Shown: in pieces, positions 15,758 through 23,970 of the stretch
Layout: each line of letters starts with the position of its first letter
Numbering within the stretch: the first letter of the stretch is position 1
Source: an uncultured bacterium
GTDB taxonomy: Bacteria; CAIWAD01
Direction of reading: 5' to 3'
Assembly (NCBI GenBank): GCA_903910645.1
Contig: CAIWAD010000286.1
Location: forward strand, 1 to 34,415
Length of the DNA stretch: 34,415 bases
Translations under genes and position numbers: made by a program
The notes under the pieces: generated by a model
The model's database searches: none
The model's input: only the letters and a program-made list of their open reading frames with translations
Told to the model about the DNA's origin: nothing

Positions 15758-18388
15758 ATGATCAGCTCGGCCCAGATTCGCCAGGACTTCCTGCGCTTTT
15801 TCGCGGAACGCGGTCATCAGGTGGTGCCCAGCTCCGCCGTGGTACCCAAGGACGACCCCACCCTGCTCTTCGCCAATGCCGGCATGAACCAGTTCAAGGA
15901 TGTCTTCCTGGGCCAGGGCGAGCGGGCTTACAGCCGCGCCGCCAGCACCCAGAAGTGTCTGCGCGTCTCCGGCAAGCACAACGATCTGGACGAGGTGGGG
16001 CGTGACACCTATCACCACACCCTGTTTGAAATGCTGGGCAACTGGTCCTTTGGCGACTACTACAAGCGTGAGGCCATCCGCTGGGCCTGGGAACTGCTCA
16101 CCGACGTGTGGGGCCTTCCCAAGGACAAGCTCTACGCCACGGTCTTCGGAGGGGACGACAAGGTTCCTTTCGACGAGGAGGCGTGGACCATGTGGCACGA
16201 GGAAACGGACATTCCCCGCGACCACATTCTGCGCTTCGGTCGAAAGGACAACTTCTGGGAAATGGGTGAGACGGGCCCCTGCGGCCCCTGCACGGAGATC
16301 CACATCGATCGGGGCGAGGCCTTCGGCCCCACTGGCCCGGACTGTCATGTGAACACCGGCCATGCCCGCTTCATCGAGCTGTGGAACCTGGTCTTCATCC
16401 AGTACAATCGCGAAGTGGACGGCAGCCTGAACCTGCTGCCCCGCCAGCATGTGGACACGGGCGCCGGCTTCGAGCGCCTCTGCGCCGTGCTGCAGCACAC
16501 AGCCTCCAACTATGACACGGATGTGTTCCAGCCCATCATCCAGGCGGTGGCCCGGGTTAGCGGCGTCCCCTACACCGAGGACAAAGGCACGCCCCACCGC
16601 GTCATTGCCGACCACTTGCGCGCCCTCTCCTTCGCCATCGCCGACGGCGCCATTCCCTCCAACGAAGGCCGTGGCTATGTGCTGCGGCGCATCCTGCGGC
16701 GCGCATCGCGCTTCGGCCGCGAGCTGGGCATGCACGAGCCCTTCCTGGGTCGCCTGGCGGAGGATCTGGCCGCGCACATGGGCGATGTCTTCCCTGAGCT
16801 GCGTGGCAAGCTGGGCCACATCCAGCATGTGCTCGAGGGCGAGGAGGAGAGCTTCGGCCGCACCCTGGACCGTGGACTTAGTCTGTTCGGACAGCTGCAG
16901 CAGGGCCTGGAGGCCAAGGGCGGAACCGTCATTTCCGGCGCCGACGCCTTCCGCCTCTACGACACCTTTGGTTTTCCCCTGGACCTTACCCAGCAGATGG
17001 CCGTGGAGAAGGGCCTGGAAGTGGACGAAGAGGGCTTCCACGAGGAAATGGCCAAGCAGCGCGAAGCCAGCCGGGGATCCCGCAAGCAGCTTACCCAGAA
17101 GGAGAAGGCGCCCTGGACCGTGCTTAGCCGGGACAGCAACTCCTTTGTGGGCTATGATGTGCTGGACACCATGACCCGTGTGCTGCGCTGGCGTCCGGGC
17201 GCCGAAGAGGGCGAACTGGAGCTGGTGCTGGAACAGACCCCCTTTTACGCCGAGTCCGGCGGTCAGGTGGGGGATCGCGGCGTCATTGAGGGCGAAGGCT
17301 GGAGCCTGGTGGTGCGTGACACGCGGCAGGAAGAGGATCTGCGCGTGCACATGGGCCTGGTGCGCGGCGACTTCAAGCCCCAGGATCTGGTGAGTGCCCG
17401 TGTGGAGGCGGACCTGCGCCGCGCCACGGAGCGCAACCACAGCGCCACCCACCTGCTTCAGGCCGCCCTGCGCCAGGTGCTGGGCAGCCATGTGAACCAG
17501 GAAGGCAGCCTGGTGGAGCCGGGGCGTCTGCGTTTCGACTTCAGCCACCCGCACAAGCTGGAGGCCAATGAGCTGGAGCGCATTGAAAAATTGGTCTACG
17601 AGGCCGTGCTGGAGAATGTGCCGGTGCAATGCCGCGAGAGCAGTTACGAGCGCGCCATGGAAGACGGCGTAACCGCCCTCTTCGGCGAGAAATACGGCGA
17701 TGTGGTGCGCGTGGTGCGCATGGGAGAGGTTTCCGCCGAACTGTGCGGCGGCACCCATGTGGCCCGCACGGGGCAGATTGGCGCTTTCAGCATTGTCTCG
17801 GAGGGCAGCATCGCCGCGGGCATCCGACGCATTGAAGCCATCACCGGCGGCGCGGCCCTGCTCCTGGCCCAGGAACAGCGCCGCACGCTGGACGCCGTGC
17901 GGGACCTGCTGGGTTCCCGAGGTGAAAGTGAGCTCGATAAACTGGAACGCACGCTCCAGGAGAAGCGCGAACTGCACAAGGAGCTGAAACGCCTAAAGGA
18001 CCAGTTGGCGCTGGGAAGGCTGGAACAGGAGCTGGCGGGCGCGGAGAGCGCAGGCGGCCTTCGCGTGGTGGTGTGCAGCCATCAAGGTCTGGAGGCCGAT
18101 GCCTTGAAAGAGGCGGCGGATGGTTTGCGTCTGCGTCATGCGGATCTGGCCGCCCTCATCGCCACGGTGCAGGACGGGAAAGTCAGTTTCACCATCACCT
18201 TGGGCGATCTGGCCGTGAAAGCCGGGTTGCAGGCCGGCACTCTGGTGAAGGAGCTGGCACCCATCGTGGGCGGAAAGGGAGGCGGGAGGCCGCAGCTTGC
18301 CTCCGCCGGTGGCGGCGATTCCTCCGCCGTGGACACTCTCCTTTCCACCTTCAAGGACAAGGTGCGCGGCCTGTTGGCCAAAGCCTGA
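15758..18388 (+). CDS. alaS: Alanine--tRNA ligase
   Basis: AlaRS charges tRNA-Ala and edits mischarged Ser/Gly. The protein is 876 residues, full length for bacteria. The N-terminal class II catalytic domain carries the expected SSAQIRQDFLRFFAERGH and NAGMNQFKDVFLG segments and GETGPCGPCTEIHID. The editing domain has the zinc motif H561-SAT-H565 and C663-GGT-H667. The C-terminal DHHA1 domain follows a Leu/Glu/Lys-rich coiled segment and ends with the glycine-rich GGKGGGRPQLASAGG. ATG 15758 follows GAGGAAG. It lies 58 bases after purM and 15 bases before the fumarylacetoacetase-family gene, so it is probably in the same transcript. Nothing is missing and it should be the working copy. Confidence 0.98.
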   Translation: MISSAQIRQDFLRFFAERGHQVVPSSAVVPKDDPTLLFANAGMNQFKDVFLGQGERAYSRAASTQKCLRVSGKHNDLDEVGRDTYHHTLFEMLGNWSFGDYYKREAIRWAWELLTDVWGLPKDKLYATVFGGDDKVPFDEEAWTMWHEETDIPRDHILRFGRKDNFWEMGETGPCGPCTEIHIDRGEAFGPTGPDCHVNTGHARFIELWNLVFIQYNREVDGSLNLLPRQHVDTGAGFERLCAVLQHTASNYDTDVFQPIIQAVARVSGVPYTEDKGTPHRVIADHLRALSFAIADGAIPSNEGRGYVLRRILRRASRFGRELGMHEPFLGRLAEDLAAHMGDVFPELRGKLGHIQHVLEGEEESFGRTLDRGLSLFGQLQQGLEAKGGTVISGADAFRLYDTFGFPLDLTQQMAVEKGLEVDEEGFHEEMAKQREASRGSRKQLTQKEKAPWTVLSRDSNSFVGYDVLDTMTRVLRWRPGAEEGELELVLEQTPFYAESGGQVGDRGVIEGEGWSLVVRDTRQEEDLRVHMGLVRGDFKPQDLVSARVEADLRRATERNHSATHLLQAALRQVLGSHVNQEGSLVEPGRLRFDFSHPHKLEANELERIEKLVYEAVLENVPVQCRESSYERAMEDGVTALFGEKYGDVVRVVRMGEVSAELCGGTHVARTGQIGAFSIVSEGSIAAGIRRIEAITGGAALLLAQEQRRTLDAVRDLLGSRGESELDKLERTLQEKRELHKELKRLKDQLALGRLEQELAGAESAGGLRVVVCSHQGLEADALKEAADGLRLRHADLAALIATVQDGKVSFTITLGDLAVKAGLQAGTLVKELAPIVGGKGGGRPQLASAGGGDSSAVDTLLSTFKDKVRGLLAKA

Positions 18389-18403
18389 GGGAACACGCCT
18401 GTG

Positions 18404-19180
18404 ATGCGAATCTGCCGCTGGTGCCTTGCCCAGGATCCCACTCCCCGCTGGGGCGTGGTGGAGGATGACTGTGTCTGGCCCTGGGACGAGTCGGGCGATA
18501 CTGGCACCACCCAGGCCATTCCCCTGTCGGAGATCGTGTTTCTGCCTCCTGCGGGTCCCTGCCGGGTTTTCGGCATTGGGCGCAATTATGCCGACCACAT
18601 CCAGGAGCTGAATCCGGGCTGGTCGGCGCCTGAGCCACTGGTTTTCATGAAGCCGGACACGGCGCTGGTGGGCCAGGGCGCGCCCATTCTCCTGCCGCCC
18701 GGTATTGGTCGCGTGGATTACGAAGGGGAACTGGCCCTGGTCATTGGGCGGGGCGGCCGACACATCCCGCGTGAGCAGGCGCTGGAGCATGTGCTGGGTC
18801 TGACCTGCGCCAATGACATCAGTGCCCGGGATCTGCAACAATCCGATGGTCAGTGGATCCGCGCCAAGGGCCACGATTCCTTCTGCCCCCTGGGCCCATG
18901 GATGGTGAAGGGCCTGGATCCGCGGGACCTGGCCATCCGCACTTTTCTCAATGGTCGGCCAGTGCAGGAGGCCCGCACTTCGCAGATGCTCCATGCGCCG
19001 GACGCCCTCATCGCCTTTCTTTCCAGCTTCTGCACCCTGCAGGCGGGTGATGTCATCCTCACGGGCACGCCCGCCGGGGTGGGGGCCATCCAGCCCGGGG
19101 ACACCGTGCGGGTGGAGATAGAGGGAATTGGCGCCTTGGAGAATCCCGTTCTGGCCGGGGAGGCGTCCCATGCATCTTGA
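18404..19180 (+). CDS. Fumarylacetoacetate hydrolase (FAH) family protein
   Basis: Cytoplasmic metal-dependent enzyme of the FAH superfamily, 258 residues, the size of the short single-domain members. Landmarks are GIGRNYADHIQEL, EPLVFMKPDTAL, the metal-binding DYEGELALVIG (Glu-x-Glu) and CANDISARDLQ (Asp), the SFCPLGPW strand and the late TGTPAGVGAIQPGDTV, which is family-typical. Such proteins hydrolyse or decarboxylate small diketo acids (oxaloacetate decarboxylase, acylpyruvase, 5-oxopent-3-ene-tricarboxylate decarboxylase), and the substrate cannot be chosen from sequence alone. GTG 18401 is immediately before ATG 18404; I prefer the ATG. Its last 11 bases overlap the start of the GGGP synthase gene, which suggests translational coupling rather than a shared pathway. 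Confidence 0.92.
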   Translation: MRICRWCLAQDPTPRWGVVEDDCVWPWDESGDTGTTQAIPLSEIVFLPPAGPCRVFGIGRNYADHIQELNPGWSAPEPLVFMKPDTALVGQGAPILLPPGIGRVDYEGELALVIGRGGRHIPREQALEHVLGLTCANDISARDLQQSDGQWIRAKGHDSFCPLGPWMVKGLDPRDLAIRTFLNGRPVQEARTSQMLHAPDALIAFLSSFCTLQAGDVILTGTPAGVGAIQPGDTVRVEIEGIGALENPVLAGEASHAS

Positions 19181-19934
19181 ACTTGGCAGGGTGGAGAGCT
19201 GGCTGCGCCAGGGACTGGGTCATCCCCGCCTCTTCGTGCTGGTGGATCCCGACCGCATCGCAGCAGAGCGGCTGGAGGTGCTGGGAAGGGAAGCCGCCAA
19301 GGCGGGCGTGGACGCTTTCCTGGCAGGCACCAGCCTCATGTGCCGACCCGGCATGGGGAGCAGCGTGGCTCGCTTGAAGGCCGTCAGCGGACTGCCGGTG
19401 ATCCTCTTCCCGGGAGACGCGGGACAAGTGGTGCCGGAGGCCGACGCCATTCTCTTCCTCAGCCTCATCTCCGGACGCAATCCCCAATACCTGATTGGCG
19501 AGCAAGTGCGCAGCGCGCCATTGCTGGCCGCCTCGGGCATGGAATGCCTGCCCACCGCCTATGTGCTGGTGGAATCCGGCACCCACACCAGCGCCCAGTT
19601 CATGAGCGCCAGCCAGCCCTTGCCCCGCCACAAGCCGGACATTGCCGCCGCCCACGCCCTGGCCGCCCACGCCCTGGGACTCAGGCAGCTTTACCTTGAG
19701 GCGGGCAGCGGGGCACGCATGCCCGTTCCCGTGGAGATGATCCGTGCGGTGAAGCAGGTCTTTCCCGGCCCCCTGCTGGTGGGTGGGGGCCTGCGCGATG
19801 CCGCGTCCGTGGGCGCCGCCGTGGCCGCCGGAGCCGACGCCGTGGTGGTGGGCAGTCGCCTGGAGGACTGCGCGCCGGAAGAGCTGCCCCTCCTGCTTGC
19901 CCAACTTTCCGCTGCCGTGAAGGGAAACGCATGA
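19170..19934 (+). CDS. Geranylgeranylglyceryl/heptaprenylglyceryl phosphate synthase family protein
   Basis: TIM-barrel prenyltransferase of the GGGPS/PcrB family, 254 residues. It joins a polyprenyl diphosphate to sn-glycerol-1-phosphate through an ether bond, the first committed step of archaeal-type lipids. Landmarks are LFVLVDPDR near the start, GVDAFLAGTS, ILFLSLISGRNPQYLIGEQ, the diagnostic YLEAGSGAR and LLVGGGLRD with a phosphate-binding ADAVVVGS near the end. The sequence looks more like the group II enzymes of archaea and Bacteroidota than Bacillus PcrB (about 230 residues), so a C20 substrate is likelier (inference). ATG 19170 follows GGGGAGG at six bases and overlaps the previous gene; gmhA overlaps its stop by 4 bp. 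No glycerol-1-phosphate dehydrogenase or second prenyltransferase is in the window. Confidence 0.93.
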   Translation: MHLELGRVESWLRQGLGHPRLFVLVDPDRIAAERLEVLGREAAKAGVDAFLAGTSLMCRPGMGSSVARLKAVSGLPVILFPGDAGQVVPEADAILFLSLISGRNPQYLIGEQVRSAPLLAASGMECLPTAYVLVESGTHTSAQFMSASQPLPRHKPDIAAAHALAAHALGLRQLYLEAGSGARMPVPVEMIRAVKQVFPGPLLVGGGLRDAASVGAAVAAGADAVVVGSRLEDCAPEELPLLLAQLSAAVKGNA

Positions 19935-20515
19935 GTCTGGAGGATCGCATCCGCAGTGCCGTGCAGGAGGGCCTCCGCCTGAAGCACTGGTTGTTGAAAG
20001 ATGGAGCCCCCATCCTGCTGGACATGTCCAGCGTGGCGGCCACATGCCTGCGCCAAGGCGGCAAACTGCTCTTCGTGGGCAATGGAGGCAGCGCGGGGGA
20101 CAGCCAGCATCTGGCCACGGAGTTCGTGGTGCGCCTAAGCGCCGAGCGCGAACGCCCCGCCCTGGCGGCCCTGGCACTGACCACGGACAGCTCCTTGCTT
20201 ACCGCCTGCGCCAACGACTACTCCTTCGCCCACATTTTCAGTCGACAGGTGGAAGCCCTGGGAAAGCCGGGCGATGTGCTGGTGGCCATCAGCACCAGCG
20301 GCAATTCGCCCAATGTGCTGGAGGCCGCGCGCGCGGCCAGGGAGAAAGGCCTGCAAGTGCTTGGCCTGTTGGGTGGTACGGGTGGCGCCCTATTGCCCTT
20401 GTGTGACCTGGCGCTGGTGGTGCCGGCACGCAATTCCGGACGCGTGCAGGAAGTTCACATCACCGCCGGCCATGTGTGGGTGGATCTGGTGGAAGAGCGG
20501 CTCTACTCCACATGA
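19931..20515 (+). CDS. gmhA: Phosphoheptose isomerase (sedoheptulose 7-phosphate isomerase)
   Basis: SIS-domain isomerase, 194 residues, converting sedoheptulose 7-phosphate to glycero-manno-heptose 7-phosphate for the LPS inner core or S-layer/capsule heptose. Family landmarks are FVGNGGSAGDSQHLATEFV, the ALTTDSSLLTACANDYSFAHIF segment (shown in part as LTACANDY), STSGNSPNVLEAA for phosphate binding and the C-terminal QEVHITAGHVWVDLVE with the active-site Glu and His. Length is normal. DiaA-like SIS proteins are close relatives, but the catalytic residues support GmhA. ATG overlaps the GGGP synthase stop (ATGA) and its own stop overlaps the BatA-like gene, so it is embedded in the envelope/housekeeping operon. 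Other heptose genes (gmhB, hldE, hldD) are not in the window. Confidence 0.93.
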   Translation: MSLEDRIRSAVQEGLRLKHWLLKDGAPILLDMSSVAATCLRQGGKLLFVGNGGSAGDSQHLATEFVVRLSAERERPALAALALTTDSSLLTACANDYSFAHIFSRQVEALGKPGDVLVAISTSGNSPNVLEAARAAREKGLQVLGLLGGTGGALLPLCDLALVVPARNSGRVQEVHITAGHVWVDLVEERLYST

Positions 20516-22521
20516 CCTTCCTATCCGGTGAGTTGCTGGCCTTTCTGGGGGCCCTTGGCCTGCCCATCCTGGTGCACCTGCTGAACCTGCGCCGTCGACG
20601 CACCCGGGACATTCCCACCCTGCGCTTCCTGCTGGAGATTGAGAGCACGCGCCTGCGTCGGGTGAAGCTCACCCGCTGGCTTCTTCTGCTCTTGCGCATG
20701 CTCCTGCTCGCGGCCCTTGTGCTGGCCTTCGCCAGACCCCTGTTGAAGGGCGCCGCCGCCTTCCTTCCCCGTGGCGGAGAATCCCGCGCCCTGGTCCTGC
20801 TGCTGGATGACAGCGCTTCCAGCCGCCTGCCTTCCAATGGCGCGGCCACGGTGTGGGATCGTGTGCGCCAGGCCGCCCTGGAGCGTTTGGATGCGCTGGG
20901 GCCAAAGGATCAGGTCTGGCTGCTTTCCCTGTCCCGGCCGGATGAGCCGCAGGGTCCCATGCCCGCCGATGCCGCGCGCGTGCGCCTGGGGCAATGGAAG
21001 GCGGGATGGGGGCGTGCCCAGGTGGACAAGGCGCTCGCCCAGTGTCTGGCCGCACTGGAGGAGGCCCCCCCGCTGGGGCGGCAGCTGGTGCTGCTAAGTG
21101 ATTTGCGCCTGCCGGTGCCCAAGGGGTGGGAGGAAAAACTGCCCGAGGCATTGTCCCGCGTGCTCATCCAGGTGCCCAGTGAAGGAGAGCAGGCCGCGCC
21201 GGTGGACTTGCAGCCGCAAGGCAGCCTGCGCATTGAAGGCAGGGCCCTGGAGCTTGGCGCCACCGTGGAAGGCGCAGGCGTCTCCCGCGGGCTCACGCTT
21301 TCTCTTGAACTTGAAGGCGAGACGCGGGCGCGGGAAGGACTGACGGCGGATGATGAAGGTGTCTGGCGCGCGGAGCGCACACTCTCCCTGCCCTTGCCCC
21401 AGGAAGGATGGCACAAAGGATGGCTTCGTCTCAGCGGTGACGCGGTGGACGTGGACAACGCCCTGCCCTTCGTCCTGCAAGTGGAGAAGCAGCGAAAGGT
21501 GGGCGTTCTTGGAGCGTCCCCCGCCCTGCGCCGTGTCCTTAACGCCGCCCTTTTGCCGGATGCCCGCTATGGGCAGGGAGTGGAGCTGGTGGATCTGGAC
21601 TTGGCGCGGAGCACGGGTGGAATGGACCAGGCCGTGGTTGTGGTGGGAGGCGCTCAAGCCTCCACCTTCACAGGCACCTTGCGCGCCTTGGCCGCTTCGG
21701 GCGTGGGCCTGCTGGTGCTTCCCCATCCGGACGCCACCGTGGAGGATCTGGGCCGTCAGTTGGACGCCCTGGGGCTTCCCGGGCCCGCCATCCTGCGCCA
21801 GGGCAGGCTTGAAATGGACCAGGCGGATCGCGGACACCCTCTGCTATCCTCCATTTTCTCTCCTGGACCCCAGGGGAAAATGGAAAAGGTGGAAGTGCGC
21901 AGATGGATGGAGCTGCAAGGGCCCAAGAACAAGGAATGGCGCACCCTGGTCTATGCCGGAGGCCAGCCCTTGATCCTGTCCCGCCAAGGCCAGGGGGCAG
22001 CCTGTTTGCTGCTGGCCACCACGGCTGACGCGGAGTGGTCGGGCCTTGCCGCCAGTGGATTCCTTGCGCCCTTCCTGCAGCAGGGCCTGCGCTGGATGAA
22101 GGGCGATGATCGGCTGCCGCCGCCACTGGACTGTGGCGAGGCGGGAGAAATGGCCATGCCCGCCGGAGTGGCAGGCAGGGATTGGCAACTGCGTCGGGAT
22201 GGCGCCATGTGGCGCTGCGTGCCCAACGCCCGGCGCCAGCTCCTGCAATGTCCTCCCCTGCCTGAGCCCGGGCATTACGAGCTGCTGGTGGACGGCCAGG
22301 CGGTGGCCCATGTGGCGGTGCGCATGCCGGCCCGGGAGTGCACCCTGCCCGTGGCCAGCCTGGATGCGTGGAAGACGCCCGATGCGGGCGGATGGACAGT
22401 GCGCCGCCTGAAGGAGGACGGGGACGATGCGGCCATGGACCTGGGTCCCTGGCTGCTGGGCCTGGCCCTGGCCTTGTTGGCGGTGGAGGGATGGCTTGCG
22501 GCTGGCAGGAGATCCTCATGA
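20512..22521 (+). CDS. BatA-like membrane protein with von Willebrand A-type domain
   Basis: Membrane protein of 669 residues. The N-terminus is the BatA/aerotolerance-regulator module: a TM helix (FLGALGLPILVHLLNL), a basic RRRRTRDIPTLRFL segment and a second TM (LLLLLRMLLLAALVLAFARP). A vWA-like domain follows, beginning RALVLLLDDSASS with a complete MIDAS DxSxS at residues 99-103, which could bind a metal. The middle is a long beta-rich part facing the periplasm or cytosol; a final TM (LLGLALALLAVEGWL) lies at the C-terminus. Such proteins usually sit beside MoxR ATPases and other Bat genes, but none is present here. ATG 20512 overlaps the gmhA stop; the hflX start overlaps its stop. The role is unknown; family members have been tied to envelope stress and aerotolerance. 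Confidence 0.8.
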   Translation: MTFLSGELLAFLGALGLPILVHLLNLRRRRTRDIPTLRFLLEIESTRLRRVKLTRWLLLLLRMLLLAALVLAFARPLLKGAAAFLPRGGESRALVLLLDDSASSRLPSNGAATVWDRVRQAALERLDALGPKDQVWLLSLSRPDEPQGPMPADAARVRLGQWKAGWGRAQVDKALAQCLAALEEAPPLGRQLVLLSDLRLPVPKGWEEKLPEALSRVLIQVPSEGEQAAPVDLQPQGSLRIEGRALELGATVEGAGVSRGLTLSLELEGETRAREGLTADDEGVWRAERTLSLPLPQEGWHKGWLRLSGDAVDVDNALPFVLQVEKQRKVGVLGASPALRRVLNAALLPDARYGQGVELVDLDLARSTGGMDQAVVVVGGAQASTFTGTLRALAASGVGLLVLPHPDATVEDLGRQLDALGLPGPAILRQGRLEMDQADRGHPLLSSIFSPGPQGKMEKVEVRRWMELQGPKNKEWRTLVYAGGQPLILSRQGQGAACLLLATTADAEWSGLAASGFLAPFLQQGLRWMKGDDRLPPPLDCGEAGEMAMPAGVAGRDWQLRRDGAMWRCVPNARRQLLQCPPLPEPGHYELLVDGQAVAHVAVRMPARECTLPVASLDAWKTPDAGGWTVRRLKEDGDDAAMDLGPWLLGLALALLAVEGWLAAGRRSS

Positions 22522-23840
22522 GGCAGAGTTTTGACGCCTATGTGCGGCGACCCGGTGATGCGGACGGCATGGCGCGCCGTGAGAAGGCGATCGCCATCGC
22601 CCTTGCCACATCCGAGCGCAGCCGCCAGGACACCTTGGACAACCTGGATGAGCTTATCCAACTGGCGGACACCGCCGGCGCGGAGGTGGTGGACCAGGTG
22701 ATCCAGCCCAGGGCCACGCCGGACCGCGCCACCTGGATGGGGAAGGGTAAGGCCGAGCATGTGAAGGCCGTGGCGGACGAGTTGGGCGCCGACCTGATCC
22801 TGGCGGACGATGACCTTACACCCGCCCAGGGCCGCAATCTGGAGGCCCTCATCGGGAAGCCGGTGGTGGACCGCAGCGGTCTCATCCTGGACATTTTCGC
22901 CCGGCGCGCCCGCACCCGCGAGGCCCGTACCCAGGTGGAGCTGGCGCAGCTGAAGTACCTGTTGCCTCGCCTGACCCGCGCGTGGACGCACCTGGAGCGC
23001 CAGCAGGGCGGCATTGGCATGCGTGGTCCCGGCGAGACCCAGCTGGAGACGGACCGGCGCATCATCCGCACGCGCATCCGTCAGCTGGAAGAGGATCTGG
23101 AACACATCGACCGGCGCCGGGAGACACGCCGCAAGGGCCGCGAGGAGCACTTCAAGGTGGCCCTGGTGGGCTACACCAATGTGGGCAAGTCCACCTTGCT
23201 CAATCGTCTGACCGGCGCGGATGTGATGGTGGAGGACCGGCTCTTCGCCACGCTGGATTCCACGGTGCGCAGACTGACGCTGGAGGACGGCACGGATGTG
23301 CTGTTGACGGACACTGTGGGCTTCATCCGCAAACTGCCCCACCACCTGGTGGCATCCTTTCGCTCCACACTGCGCGAAGCGGCGGAAGCGGATCTCCTCT
23401 TGCATGTGGTGGACATCTCTCATCCGCACATGGAGGCGCAAATGCGCGCCGTGCGTGGTGTGCTGCAGGACCTTGGCGTGGCCGAGACTCCCACGCTCCA
23501 TGTCTTCAACAAGGTGGATCTCATGGAGGACCCCGCCGTGCTGCGGCAGGCCCTGGGACACGAGCCGGCCATCCTGGTGAGCGCCACGGAAGGCCTGCGG
23601 CTGGAGGACTTGTTGCGGCGCGTTTCACAGTCCCGCGAGCTGGGCGAGAGGCGTGTGGTGCTCTGTCTTCCGTGGCAGTGTCAGGACCTGACTCCACGTC
23701 TGCGCGCCATGATGCGTGTGGTTGATCAACGCGCCGTGGAGGAGGGAGCTCTCTATCTGCTCTCCATGCCATCCGCATCCGCGGAGGATTTACTCCGGCC
23801 TTTTCTTGAGAAGGGCTGTTTTCTGCAAGAAAAGTGGTGA
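22518..23840 (+). CDS. hflX: Ribosome-splitting GTPase HflX
   Basis: HflX binds the 50S subunit and rescues stalled ribosomes under heat or other stress. The protein is 440 residues, normal for the family. The N-terminal HflX domain has GRNLEALIGKPVVDRSGLILDIF and ARTREARTQVELAQLKYLLPRL (each partly quoted); a glycine-rich GGIGMRGPGETQLETDRR follows. G motifs are GYTNVGKST (P-loop), DTVGFI (G3) and NKVD (G4). I chose ATG 22518 since it overlaps the previous stop as ATGA and has GGAG six bases before it; earlier in-frame starts lie inside the BatA-like gene. It is the last gene of the seven-gene run. No strong terminator is obvious before the next promoter at 23858. Confidence 0.96.
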   Translation: MRQSFDAYVRRPGDADGMARREKAIAIALATSERSRQDTLDNLDELIQLADTAGAEVVDQVIQPRATPDRATWMGKGKAEHVKAVADELGADLILADDDLTPAQGRNLEALIGKPVVDRSGLILDIFARRARTREARTQVELAQLKYLLPRLTRAWTHLERQQGGIGMRGPGETQLETDRRIIRTRIRQLEEDLEHIDRRRETRRKGREEHFKVALVGYTNVGKSTLLNRLTGADVMVEDRLFATLDSTVRRLTLEDGTDVLLTDTVGFIRKLPHHLVASFRSTLREAAEADLLLHVVDISHPHMEAQMRAVRGVLQDLGVAETPTLHVFNKVDLMEDPAVLRQALGHEPAILVSATEGLRLEDLLRRVSQSRELGERRVVLCLPWQCQDLTPRLRAMMRVVDQRAVEEGALYLLSMPSASAEDLLRPFLEKGCFLQEKW

Positions 23841-23841
23841 T

Positions 23842-23886
23842 ACACGCGTGTGCTCTCTTGACATGCTCACACATGCGGAGTAGTTT
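23842..23886 (+). promoter_or_regulatory. Promoter of the H1-like gene, with an adjoining palindrome
   Basis: A perfect -35 TTGACA (23858-23863), 17-base spacer, and -10 TAGTTT (23881-23886), the best consensus promoter in the window. A 10-bp palindrome ACACGCGTGT (23842-23851) lies just upstream of the -35, and ACATGC is repeated within the spacer, possible operator sequences. The predicted leader is about 80 bases. Confidence 0.65.
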
Positions 23887-23970
23887 CGAGCCCAACATGT
23901 GTCACCGTGATGCATGGACCTGAATCACAGGGAGATGCTTCCCTCGTATCCCACCCTAAAGGAGGATTCC

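Noticed and set aside
15605-17977. Minus-strand open frame of 790 codons opposite alaS
   Set aside because: alaS on the plus strand is complete with all motifs; the antisense frame has no recognisable sequence and composition typical of a shadow.
22338-22517. hflX start inside the BatA-like gene
   Set aside because: Family length and the ATGA overlap with a GGAG ribosome site support 22518.
23800-23834. Inverted repeat CTTTTCTTG/CAAGAAAAG as a terminator of hflX
   Set aside because: It lies inside the final codons of hflX, is A/T rich with a long loop, and has no T-run, so it is not convincing.
23914-23970. Earlier in-frame start of the H1-like protein at 23914
   Set aside because: It lacks a ribosome site, whereas ATG 23971 has AAAGGAGG at ideal spacing.
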